A DNA stretch of 64,000 bases, taken from the NCBI GenBank assembly GCA_902762375.1, contig CACWNY010000003.1, positions 1 through 64,000 of the forward strand, given 5' to 3'. The position numbers were made by a program, and so were the translations under genes. Source of the DNA: an uncultured Ruminococcus sp. Its GTDB lineage: Bacteria > Bacillota > Clostridia > Oscillospirales > Acutalibacteraceae. Shown here one piece after another: positions 1 to 7,651 of the stretch (within the stretch, counting starts at the first letter, position 1; each line of letters begins with the position of its first letter). The notes below the pieces were generated by a model. The model did no database searches. It had not been told where the DNA came from and was given only the letters and a program-made list of their open reading frames with translations.

Positions 1-98
1 GGACACACGGGGTTAGCTCGCTGATACTGTACAGGTTGCTGTACTTGAACGAGAAGCCCCCGCCTCTAAGCGAAGCGTAGGCGGCGGGAGTATGTCAC
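1..98 (+). ncRNA. Right end of an IS200/IS605 element with TnpB omega-RNA scaffold tail (partial)
   Basis: The window opens inside what looks like the 3' end of a TnpB transposon. Positions 52-92 carry the characteristic GAAGCCCCCGCCTC - TAAGCGAAGCG - TAGGCGGCGGGAG stem-loop found at right ends of IS605-type elements, followed by TATGTCAC. In this family the right end doubles as the omega-RNA (reRNA) scaffold and the bases just outside, here from about 99, act as guide. The tnpB gene itself would lie left of the window. Pattern recognition only; the exact end (about 98) is inferred. Confidence 0.6.
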
Positions 99-99
99 A

Positions 100-152
100 T
101 GAAATATTGTTTCATTTTAGTTAATGAAATTTATATATATTTGTGTTATAAT
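100..152 (+). promoter_or_regulatory. Promoter block of the first VanW gene
   Basis: TATAAT at 147-152 has a -35-like ATGAAA at 124-129 with a 17-nt spacer. The whole block GAAATATTGTTTCAT (101-115) plus TTTAGTTAATGAAA is nearly repeated at the same distance from TATAAT upstream of the second VanW gene (49158-49207), which argues for a shared regulatory site rather than chance. Confidence 0.65.
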
Positions 153-214
153 GAAACGAACCGTGTTCGAATCGAAAATACCTGGTCTGATTTGATAAGG
201 AGTGCGATAATGTA

Positions 215-2371
215 ATGGCAGAGAATAAAGAAGAAAAAGAAGAAAAAAAAGAAAGAAATCTGACAAAAGAGAACAGTACACAACAGAAAAGGAAGAGTAA
301 TATTGATGATGACAGAAATACAGGTCTGACAGAAAAAACAGAAGATAAAGAAGAATTTTCCGAAGAGAAAAGTCCACCGCCCGTTGTTCTGCAACTTCAC
401 GAACCGTCCAAAGAAGATATAACAGACCCCGTAACGGTTCAGAAACAATCTGAACAACCATTCAGTCAAACAGAAACGACTGGAACGATAACAGAAACCG
501 TTACCGAAAATATAAAGACCCCTCCTATAATTCCCGAACCCCCTGTACAGCTTGAAAGCAAGAATACAATAGATTTCCCTGATACATCAGCAACAACATT
601 CCCGACAGATGAATTTGATTTCAGTTCGTTACTGGTACAGCCCGCAATTTTGACTTTTCATCGGAGTACGCAAGATACAAGAGCTGTATCTCAATATGAA
701 GATTTCAGTACCATATCTTTTCTGAAACTGAAAGCACCCGATTTTACGGCATGGCAGGACAATCAGGAAATTGATGACAATGAACCAAAAATAGATATTT
801 CCGCAGAACCTTCAAAAACAGTTGCAAAGAAAAAATTCAAAAGTAAATCCAAGATAAAATTCAGTGTAAACAGTGCCAAATCCTATGTACAGAGTATTTT
901 TATCAAAGATAAAAAAGAAACCGCCAAAAAGAAAAAACATTCCAGAAAGGAAATGAAAAATCTTTATCCGAAAGTTGTAGGCGGACTGATTGCGTCAGGA
1001 GTTGTCATTCTGGGAGCGTTTATTTATCTGTATAATTTCAATCAATCGGTTGTACCTGTGGCAGCGTCAGTGAATATTCCAGGCGGAAAAATCCCTGCAC
1101 CGCAAAAAGACCCTGTATTTCTCAAAGGTATACAGGTAGAAGGATTTGACCTCAGCGGAAAAACATTGAGTGAAGCAAAATCGTTACTTGCTGTAAGAGG
1201 TGGGTCTTTATTACCGAAAGTTACCATGTCGATTGTCTATGAGGGTCTGGAGTACCGCTACACCAACGAAGATATGAATTTCTCTCATAATATGAACAGT
1301 GTGGTTGAACGAGCTTATGAGTACAGCAATTATGTTATTGCTGAGGGTTCAAAAGATATCATGGCATATATTCCCGATGATGGCAATATTGAAATTGATG
1401 AAGAAAACAATACCCTGAATTTCCGTGTGGAGTATAAAGTCACTTCTGAATCTGTACGGAAAGTTATCAAACGAGTAGCCAAAAAAGTAGATATTCCCTG
1501 TACAGAACCCCATGTTTCCCACTATGACCCGTCACAGGAGAAAAATTCAGAGCGTTATACCTTTGTTGAGGGAAAAGCAGGAAAAGTTATTGACCAGGAA
1601 ACGCTGGTCAATCAGGCAATGGAGCAGTTCAATGCAGGAGCGAGCAATGTAATGGTTACCGCTGTCAGTCAGGAAAAACAGCCTGAATTGCAGATGGCTG
1701 ATGTCCGACAGGCTACCAAACTTATCGGAAAATACAGTACCATTACAAATAATACCTATAATGCCAATGTCAACATGGAACTTGCTTTAGAGGCGGTCAA
1801 TGGTACAGTGATAGAACCTGGAGAAATTTTTTCTTTTAATCAATGTACAGGCAACAGTAATCTGGAATCCAACGGTTACTTACCCGCAGGTGTTATTGCA
1901 CAAGGAACAATGGCAACAGGTATAGGCGGAGGTATTTGTCAGTCGGCTACCACCATTTACAATGCTGGCATTATGGCTAATATGGAAATTGTTGAACGCA
2001 AACCACATTTATGGTGTTCACTCTACTCTTATGGTGGTCTTGACGCTACCATTGACTGGGGCAATATCGACCTGAAAATGAAAAACACTTCCAAATATCA
2101 GATGTTTTTCCGTTGCTGGATGGACGGAGATGTACTTAATGCCGAAATATACGGTTGGCAGTCGCCCGAATTTGACGAAGTAAGAACAGAAAGTGATTTG
2201 GACTGGTCATCGTATGACGCATATGGTTATAATGCTTATCGTGTATTTTATCTCAACGGCAGACAGGTCAAGAAAGAAGAATTACCGTATTCTGTTTACA
2301 GTATAGATGGTTCAGGTATCAGAGAGGGCGATTACGGAGCAGTTTCCACTAAACTCACACAGCCCGAGTAG
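215..2371 (+). CDS. VanW family cell-envelope protein (paralogue 1)
   Basis: A 718-residue membrane-anchored protein. Residues 1-200 are a low-complexity, Glu/Thr/Pro-rich cytoplasmic tail, followed by a Lys-rich stretch and one membrane segment at about 253-274. Outside come a PG_binding_4/YoaR-like region (about 300-480) and a VanW domain (about 505-640) with the GxGGGICQ motif. VanW was named from vancomycin-resistance clusters but its biochemistry is unknown; a peptidoglycan-linked role is inference. An AAGGAG site lies about 13 nt before the ATG. The extracellular part is very close to the protein at 49266-51149, while the cytoplasmic tails differ. A MITE dimer follows directly. Confidence 0.9.
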   Translation: MAENKEEKEEKKERNLTKENSTQQKRKSNIDDDRNTGLTEKTEDKEEFSEEKSPPPVVLQLHEPSKEDITDPVTVQKQSEQPFSQTETTGTITETVTENIKTPPIIPEPPVQLESKNTIDFPDTSATTFPTDEFDFSSLLVQPAILTFHRSTQDTRAVSQYEDFSTISFLKLKAPDFTAWQDNQEIDDNEPKIDISAEPSKTVAKKKFKSKSKIKFSVNSAKSYVQSIFIKDKKETAKKKKHSRKEMKNLYPKVVGGLIASGVVILGAFIYLYNFNQSVVPVAASVNIPGGKIPAPQKDPVFLKGIQVEGFDLSGKTLSEAKSLLAVRGGSLLPKVTMSIVYEGLEYRYTNEDMNFSHNMNSVVERAYEYSNYVIAEGSKDIMAYIPDDGNIEIDEENNTLNFRVEYKVTSESVRKVIKRVAKKVDIPCTEPHVSHYDPSQEKNSERYTFVEGKAGKVIDQETLVNQAMEQFNAGASNVMVTAVSQEKQPELQMADVRQATKLIGKYSTITNNTYNANVNMELALEAVNGTVIEPGEIFSFNQCTGNSNLESNGYLPAGVIAQGTMATGIGGGICQSATTIYNAGIMANMEIVERKPHLWCSLYSYGGLDATIDWGNIDLKMKNTSKYQMFFRCWMDGDVLNAEIYGWQSPEFDEVRTESDLDWSSYDAYGYNAYRVFYLNGRQVKKEELPYSVYSIDGSGIREGDYGAVSTKLTQPE

Positions 2372-2382
2372 TCGGGGGTGTG

Positions 2383-2614
2383 TTTAAGGGCTTCGCCCTT
2401 AAAAATCCCATCAGGGGCGTTGCCCCTGAACCCCACAAACTTTTTGAAAAAAGTTTGACAAAAACTTTTAATTGTCATAGCTGAAGGTCTGATAATCATT
2501 CCGAACGAAGTGAGCCAAAAAAGTTTTTTGTCCACTTTTTTTCAAAAAAGTGGGCGGGATTGTTAAGGGCGGCAGCCCTTAACTCAGGGGTTCGGGGAGG
2601 AACTCCCCGACAAG
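2383..2614. repeat. MITE family dimer, copy 1 (head-to-head)
   Basis: Forward copy 2383-2482 with hairpins TTAAGGGCTTCGCCCTTAA, CAGGGGCGTTGCCCCTG and AAACTTTTTGAAAAAAGTTT, then the junction CCGAACGAAGTGAGCC, then an inverted copy with a CCAC...GTGG hairpin. An extra TCGGGGAGGAACTCCCCGA hairpin closes it, as in the dimer after the second VanW gene. Confidence 0.85.
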
Positions 2615-2640
2615 ACAAGCCCGTAAACAAGGAGTGAAGT

Positions 2641-3942
2641 ATGTCAGTTAAAATCAAGTCTGTGGATAAGAACAGCAAAGCTTTTCAGTTTCAGATTTTG
2701 CCCGAAGAAATTCTGATTTCCATTAACGGTCATGAAATTGTCGATGTGCTTGACTACCGCTTTTATCAGACGGTGAGAGAAGTAACGCTGGTTATCGAAG
2801 ATGTGTCGGGAAAACAAAGGACTTTGCACATCAGAAAAGGCGAATATGAAGAAATTGGTCTGGAATTTGAAACCTATCTCATGGATAAACAACATTCCTG
2901 TCGGAACGGCTGTATTTTCTGCTTTATCGACCAGTTGCCTAAAGGTATGCGGAAAAGTCTGTATTTTAAAGATGACGATTCAAGACTTTCTTTTCTGTTC
3001 GGTAATTATATCACCCTGACCAATCTTTCCCAACATGAAGTTGAACGCATTATCAAAATGCACATCAGTCCCATTAATGTTTCGGTGCATACCACCAATC
3101 CTGAACTGCGTTGTAAAATGATGAAAAACCGCTTTGCGGGAAAATCTCTGGAAGTATTGCCGAAATTTGCAGAGGCAGGCATTAAAATCAACTGTCAGAT
3201 AGTTTCCTGTCCGAATATCAATGACGGCAAAGAACTGGAAAGAACATTAACGGACTTGGAAAAGCTCTATCCGTCTGTAGAATGTATCGCAGTAGTTCCT
3301 GTAGGACTGACACGATACAGAGAGGGACTTTATCCGCTGACAGAATATACAAAACAAAGTGCAGAAGAAACTTTGCAGTTAATTGAACGGTATGGAGATG
3401 AGTTCAAAAAAAAATACGGAAGTCGAATTGTATTTGCCTCAGATGAATTTTTTCTGAAATCCGAAAGGGAAATTCCAGACGCAGACTATTATGAAGATTT
3501 TGCCCAACTGGATAATGGTGTAGGAATGCTTTCATTGTTGAGAGATGAATTTTTATATGCACTGGAAGAAGAATTACCGCCTGAAAAGAATATTCATGTT
3601 TCGATTGCCTGCGGAACAGGAGTGGCAGATTTTATGCAGAAACTGGTCGACAAAGTAACCGAAAAATTCCCGAATGTCTGTGTAAATGTGACAGGAATAA
3701 AGAATGATTTTTTTGGTGGAGGTATCAATGTTTCGGGTCTGGTAACGGGAACAGACCTTATCCGTCAGCTTAGAGGAAAATTTCTGGGGGATAAACTTCT
3801 GATACCGTCTGTAATGTTACGGTATGAGGGAGATTTATTTCTTGATGATATTTCGCTTGATGAGGCAGAACAAGAATTAGCCATCAAGATAATTGCGGTC
3901 AATAACAGCGGTGAAGAACTGCTGAGAGCAATTCTTTCGTAA
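2641..3942 (+). CDS. DUF512 family radical SAM-like protein
   Basis: This 433-residue protein has an N-terminal PDZ-like segment (about 1-65), then HSCRNGCIFCFIDQLPKGMR with Cys87, Cys91 and Cys94 in the CxxxCxxC pattern of a 4Fe-4S radical-SAM site, and a C-terminal DUF512 region. The molecular function of the family is not established. It commonly neighbours der and plsY in clostridia, and the same order is seen here, suggesting a conserved housekeeping block. AAGGAG sits 7 nt before the ATG. The next gene is 205 bp away across a MITE copy. Confidence 0.88.
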   Translation: MSVKIKSVDKNSKAFQFQILPEEILISINGHEIVDVLDYRFYQTVREVTLVIEDVSGKQRTLHIRKGEYEEIGLEFETYLMDKQHSCRNGCIFCFIDQLPKGMRKSLYFKDDDSRLSFLFGNYITLTNLSQHEVERIIKMHISPINVSVHTTNPELRCKMMKNRFAGKSLEVLPKFAEAGIKINCQIVSCPNINDGKELERTLTDLEKLYPSVECIAVVPVGLTRYREGLYPLTEYTKQSAEETLQLIERYGDEFKKKYGSRIVFASDEFFLKSEREIPDADYYEDFAQLDNGVGMLSLLRDEFLYALEEELPPEKNIHVSIACGTGVADFMQKLVDKVTEKFPNVCVNVTGIKNDFFGGGINVSGLVTGTDLIRQLRGKFLGDKLLIPSVMLRYEGDLFLDDISLDEAEQELAIKIIAVNNSGEELLRAILS

Positions 3943-3945
3943 GCG

Positions 3946-4108
3946 ATTAAAAATCAAATAGTTATTGTCAAAATTTGCTGACGCAAATTTTGTTTTGAAT
4001 TTTTATTCATTAAAGGGCTTCGCCCTTTAAAATCCCACAAGGGGCTTTGCCCCTTGACCCCACCACTTTTTGAAAAAAGTGGACAAAAACTTTTAATTGT
4101 CATAGCTA
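3946..4108 (+). repeat. MITE family copy 2 (forward)
   Basis: Starts just after the DUF512 stop with the AT hairpin CAAAATTTGCTGACGCAAATTTTG, followed by the AAGGGC, AAGGGGC and CCAC...GTGG hairpins and ends at GTCATAGCTA. The terminal inverted repeat is decayed (GCGATTAAAAATCAAATAG). Confidence 0.85.
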
Positions 4109-4147
4109 TGCCTTTGGGCAGGATTTTTAAGAGGAGGTTTTGAGAAA

Positions 4148-5473
4148 ATGGCAAGACCTGTTATAGCGATTGTGGGTCGTCCTAATGTAGGAAAATCCAC
4201 ATTGTTCAATAAACTGGTAGGAGAGAGGATATCCATTGTTGACGATACGCCTGGCGTTACCCGTGACAGAATTTATACCAAAGTAGAATGGCTGAATAAA
4301 ACAGCGGATATCATCGACACAGGCGGTATTGAACCTTATTCTGACGATATTATTTTACAACAAATGAGAAGACAGGCAGAACTGGCGATTGATGCTAGTG
4401 ATGTCATTATTTTTGTAACGGATATTAAAAGCGGTGTAGTGGCAACAGATGAAGAAGTAGCGTCTATGCTGGTCAAAAGCGGAAAGCCTATTGTGTTGTG
4501 TGTCAACAAGTGCGACAAAATTGGCGAACCGCAACCCGAATTTTACGAATTTTATAACTTAGGTTTAGGTGACCCCATACAGGTATCGTCCGTACACGGT
4601 TATGGTACAGGAGATTTACTGGAAGAAGTCTTTTCGCATATTCCTGAAAGTGCGTGGGAAGAAGATGATGGTACAGTTATCAATGTAGCGGTTATAGGCA
4701 AGCCGAATGTCGGAAAAAGTTCACTAATTAATAAGATTGTCGGTGAGGAACGCTGTATTGTTTCCAATATTGCGGGAACAACAAGGGACGCAATAGATAC
4801 AGCAGTCGAAAATGAATACGGCATTTTCAACTTTACCGATACGGCAGGTATGAGAAAAAAAAGTAAGGTTGACGATGCGATTGAAAAATACAGTGTAATC
4901 CGAGCAAAGATGGCAATAGAACGAAGTGATGTCTGTGTTATCATGATAGATGCAACGCAGGGCTTTACAGAACAGGATTCCAAAGTTGCGGGACTTGCTC
5001 ATGAAGCAGGAAAAGCGTGTATTGTAGCGGTCAACAAGTGGGACGCTATCGAAAAAGACGGAAAAACAATGAATGCTTTTCAAAAGAAACTGGAAGAAGA
5101 TTTTTCTTTTATGTCGTATGCACCGTTTGTCTTTATTTCGGCAAAGACAGGTCAGAGACTGGACAAGCTGTTTTCTTTGATTAAGTCCGTAGCTAATGCC
5201 AATGCTATGCGTATCAAAACAGGTACATTGAATGATATTCTGGCACAGGCAACCGCAAGGGTACAGCCTCCCACAGACAAGGGCAGACGCTTGAAAATCT
5301 ATTACATGACACAGGCAAGTACCAAACCCCCTACATTTGTTTGTTTTGTCAATTCGGCACAGTTATTTCATTTTTCCTATCAGCGGTATCTGGAAAACAG
5401 AATAAGAGATACTTTCGGGCTTGAGGGAACGCCCATACGCTTTATTATTCGTGAGCGTAGCGACAAAGGTTAA
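4148..5473 (+). CDS. der: Ribosome-assembly GTPase Der (EngA)
   Basis: A 441-residue double-GTPase, the usual length. The first G domain carries GRPNVGKS at 10-17 and DTGG (switch II); the second carries GKPNVGKS near 183-190 and DTAGM, each with its own NKxD motif (NKCD, NKWD). The C-terminal KH-like domain (about 350-441) completes the Der architecture. Der acts in late 50S subunit assembly in the cytoplasm and is essential in model bacteria. GAGGAGG lies 7-9 nt before the ATG. The TAA stop lies inside the first unit of a tandem MITE-derived repeat, so the gene end has been remodelled by repeat DNA without loss of the KH domain. Confidence 0.97.
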   Translation: MARPVIAIVGRPNVGKSTLFNKLVGERISIVDDTPGVTRDRIYTKVEWLNKTADIIDTGGIEPYSDDIILQQMRRQAELAIDASDVIIFVTDIKSGVVATDEEVASMLVKSGKPIVLCVNKCDKIGEPQPEFYEFYNLGLGDPIQVSSVHGYGTGDLLEEVFSHIPESAWEEDDGTVINVAVIGKPNVGKSSLINKIVGEERCIVSNIAGTTRDAIDTAVENEYGIFNFTDTAGMRKKSKVDDAIEKYSVIRAKMAIERSDVCVIMIDATQGFTEQDSKVAGLAHEAGKACIVAVNKWDAIEKDGKTMNAFQKKLEEDFSFMSYAPFVFISAKTGQRLDKLFSLIKSVANANAMRIKTGTLNDILAQATARVQPPTDKGRRLKIYYMTQASTKPPTFVCFVNSAQLFHFSYQRYLENRIRDTFGLEGTPIRFIIRERSDKG

Positions 5474-5730
5474 GGGCAGTTTAAGGGCAGTTTAAGGGCA
5501 GTTTAAGGGCTACCGCCCTTAAAAATCCTGTTAAGGGGTTGCCACCCCTTAACCCCGCCCACTTTTTTGAAAAAAAGTGGACAAAAAACTTTTAATTTTC
5601 ACCGCCGAACTTCTGATAAACAATCCGAACGAAGTGAGCCTTGAAAGTTTTTGTCGAACTTTTTTCAAAAAGTTCGTGGGGTTCAGGGGCAAAGCCCCTG
5701 ATGGGATTTTAAAGGGCAAAGCCCTTTAAC
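5470..5730. repeat. MITE family dimer, copy 3, with tandem 11-bp units
   Basis: The 306-bp der-plsY gap is almost all repeat. Three and a half tandem units of TTAAGGGCAGT (5470-5510) lead into a forward copy with a CCAC...GTGG hairpin; the junction AATCCGAACGAAGTGAGCC follows, then an inverted copy with a CGAAC...GTTCG hairpin. Confidence 0.85.
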
Positions 5731-5735
5731 CGAAA

Positions 5736-5765
5736 ATAATTACGAATTACGAATTACGCATTATT
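5736..5765. repeat. Short ATTACGAATTACGCATT repeat
   Basis: Degenerate tandem AATTACGAATTACG/CATT units just upstream of plsY. Related blocks occur at 28818-28851, 29013-29047 and 32364-32391, each beside a MITE copy. Confidence 0.7.
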
Positions 5766-5779
5766 TAAGGGGTGTGTTT

Positions 5780-6502
5780 ATGAACGCATTTGTTCAGTTT
5801 TTGTCAGACGGTTGGTGGCAAATTCTTCTTACAGTGATGATTGCTTACTTGCTAGGAAGCATAAACTTTGCTATAATAATAACGAATATTGTCAATAAAG
5901 GTAAAGATATCCGACAAATGGGAAGCGGTAATGCAGGGTTCACCAATGTATTGCGTTCTGTAGGAAAAGTTCCTGCGGTGTTTACTATCGTGTTTGATTT
6001 TGTCAAGGCGGTGATAGCGGTAATTGTCGGTGGAATACTGTTTTCTATGATAGCGAAGAATGGTGGTATTCAGGCAGAAGAATTTTCAGCTTACGGTAAA
6101 TATCTGGCTGGACTTTGCTGTATGCTGGGACATATGTTCCCTGTGTATTTCGAATTTCGTGGCGGTAAAGGTGTGGTTACCGTTTCGGCACTGATGGCGG
6201 TCGCAGAATGGAGAGTGTTTTGTGTTGTGCTGGCAGTGTTTCTGGTGGTATTTATTCTGTCAAAAATTATCTCCTTGAGTTCCCTTATCGGAGCAGTATG
6301 TTATCCCGTTGTCACCTTTATTTTTACCTTTTTCGTGGACTATCGCCCATCTTTGCGGACAGAATTGCCACATTCGGAAAATTATGTCATAATTTCAACA
6401 TTGTTCACACTTTTCATCAGCGTTTGTGTTATAGTAAAACATAAGGAAAATATTAAACGCTTAATCAATGGTACAGAAAAGAAAATCACGGCAAAAAAAT
6501 AA
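5780..6502 (+). CDS. plsY: Glycerol-3-phosphate acyltransferase PlsY
   Basis: This 240-residue polytopic membrane protein transfers an acyl group from acyl-phosphate to glycerol 3-phosphate, the first step of phospholipid synthesis in most Firmicutes. Family signatures visible are LLGSINFAIII, the MGSGNAGFTNVLRSVGK loop, and HMFPVYFEFRGGKGVVT. It is somewhat longer than a typical PlsY (about 200) because of a hydrophilic loop and C-terminal tail. ATG 5780 is preferred over GTG 5774 because AAGGGGTG lies 5-6 nt before it. The gpsA gene that often follows plsY is absent here. Confidence 0.93.
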   Translation: MNAFVQFLSDGWWQILLTVMIAYLLGSINFAIIITNIVNKGKDIRQMGSGNAGFTNVLRSVGKVPAVFTIVFDFVKAVIAVIVGGILFSMIAKNGGIQAEEFSAYGKYLAGLCCMLGHMFPVYFEFRGGKGVVTVSALMAVAEWRVFCVVLAVFLVVFILSKIISLSSLIGAVCYPVVTFIFTFFVDYRPSLRTELPHSENYVIISTLFTLFISVCVIVKHKENIKRLINGTEKKITAKK

Positions 6503-6539
6503 TTATGCCGAATAACATTTTTTCAGGAGGAATAGTGAT

Positions 6540-7499
6540 ATGAAGTGCAGTAAATGCGGAAATGAGTACGACAACGAAAATTTTTGTCCTGTGTGTGGAT
6601 ATCCTTCAGAGGATATCGTAAAGAAACGCACTCAGGCAGAAAAATATGCTTCACAGTTTGGTGATGACTTTGACAGTATGGACACTGAAGAAGAAACTGA
6701 CCGTATTATCGACCGTGCTACTCAGGCACAGCAATATGAGTCACAGTTCAATTCGGACTACAGTCAGCTTTTCAATGAGTATGCCAAAGACGCAGATAAA
6801 AAACTGAATAGTCAGGGCAAGGACGACAATGAAATTTCGTCCTCTTCAGACAAGAAAGACAGCAGTAAGGACGACAATGAAATTTCGTCCAACAGTAAGG
6901 GTAATCTCAGTAAGTATGACGATGATTATGATGACGATGATGACGATGATGATGATGACGATGATGTAAAATCAACCACACCGATTATTATTGTATTAGT
7001 GTTAGTACTGGCTTTGCTGGTATTTGGAATCGTATGGTTTGTGGTTTCGGCAAGTAGTGATAAGTCCCCTGAAAATAATCAGGCAACACAACCCGTTACC
7101 TCAGCAGTGGCACAGACAGAAGTTCCTACAGTTCCCATAGCTACACAGACACCTACTGTATCTCTTGCAACGGAAGTGCCTACAGTTGCACCTACCGAAG
7201 CCTCTACACAGGAAACTACTCAGGCAGAAGAAGTTGTGGAAACGCCTACCGAAGAAGGTCAGGATAGTGGCGAAAGTGAATTTATCGACGAAGACGGTGA
7301 CGGCTATCCCGACAATATCATTGATGAAGACGGTGACGGTATTCCCGATGACTTTGTTGACGAAGATTATGACGGCTATGACGACAATACAGGTATACGC
7401 TGGATTATCAGAAATAACGATGAAGACTACAGCGAAGACGATAACGGCGAAGATTACAGCGAAGATGACAACAATGAAGATTACAGTGAAGAAGAATAA
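6540..7499 (+). CDS. Zinc-ribbon membrane protein with acidic and Ca-binding-like repeats
   Basis: A 319-residue protein of unknown function. It begins with a zinc ribbon (CSKC at 3-6, CPVC near 16-19), continues through a charged linker into an uninterrupted run of about 13 aspartates, then one membrane segment (IIIVLVLVLALLVFGIVWFV). The extracellular part is Thr/Pro-rich, then has repeats of the form DEDGDGYPDNIIDEDGDGIPDD, which resemble type-3 thrombospondin or EF-like calcium loops, and ends in three DYSEDDN-type repeats. AGGAGG lies 8 nt before the ATG. Zinc and calcium binding are inferred from motif shape. It follows plsY by 37 bp and may be cotranscribed. Confidence 0.8.
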   Translation: MKCSKCGNEYDNENFCPVCGYPSEDIVKKRTQAEKYASQFGDDFDSMDTEEETDRIIDRATQAQQYESQFNSDYSQLFNEYAKDADKKLNSQGKDDNEISSSSDKKDSSKDDNEISSNSKGNLSKYDDDYDDDDDDDDDDDDVKSTTPIIIVLVLVLALLVFGIVWFVVSASSDKSPENNQATQPVTSAVAQTEVPTVPIATQTPTVSLATEVPTVAPTEASTQETTQAEEVVETPTEEGQDSGESEFIDEDGDGYPDNIIDEDGDGIPDDFVDEDYDGYDDNTGIRWIIRNNDEDYSEDDNGEDYSEDDNNEDYSEEE

Positions 7500-7510
7500 T
7501 TAACACAAAA

Positions 7511-7546
7511 AACAGTGCAGTAAATTTTTACCGCACTGTTTTTTAT
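7511..7546 (+). terminator. Terminator after the zinc-ribbon gene
   Basis: AACAGTGCAGTAAA pairs with TTTACCGCACTGTT (one mismatch), followed by TTTTATTTT. It closes the der-plsY-side transcript. Confidence 0.85.
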
Positions 7547-7570
7547 TTTGATGGAATTCAAATAATTAAA

Positions 7571-7651
7571 GTTTAGGTCAAGCCTTTTTAAAGGCTTGTG
7601 GGGTCGAGGGGCAAAGCCCCTCGTGGGATTTTTAAGGGCAAAGCCCTTAAA
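7571..7651 (-). repeat. MITE family copy 4 (reverse)
   Basis: The third hairpin here is AGCCTTTTTAAAGGCT and the second is CGAGGGGC/GCCCCTCG, both compensated variants of other copies. It abuts the stop codon of the minus-strand gene at 7652. Confidence 0.8.

Noticed and set aside
4013-4110. MITE hairpins as ordinary rho-independent terminators
   Set aside because: The stems are not followed by a proper U-tract, several copies lie next to separate classical terminators (for example 51454, 61462), and terminal inverted repeats and dimers do not fit plain terminators. Some termination or processing activity remains possible.
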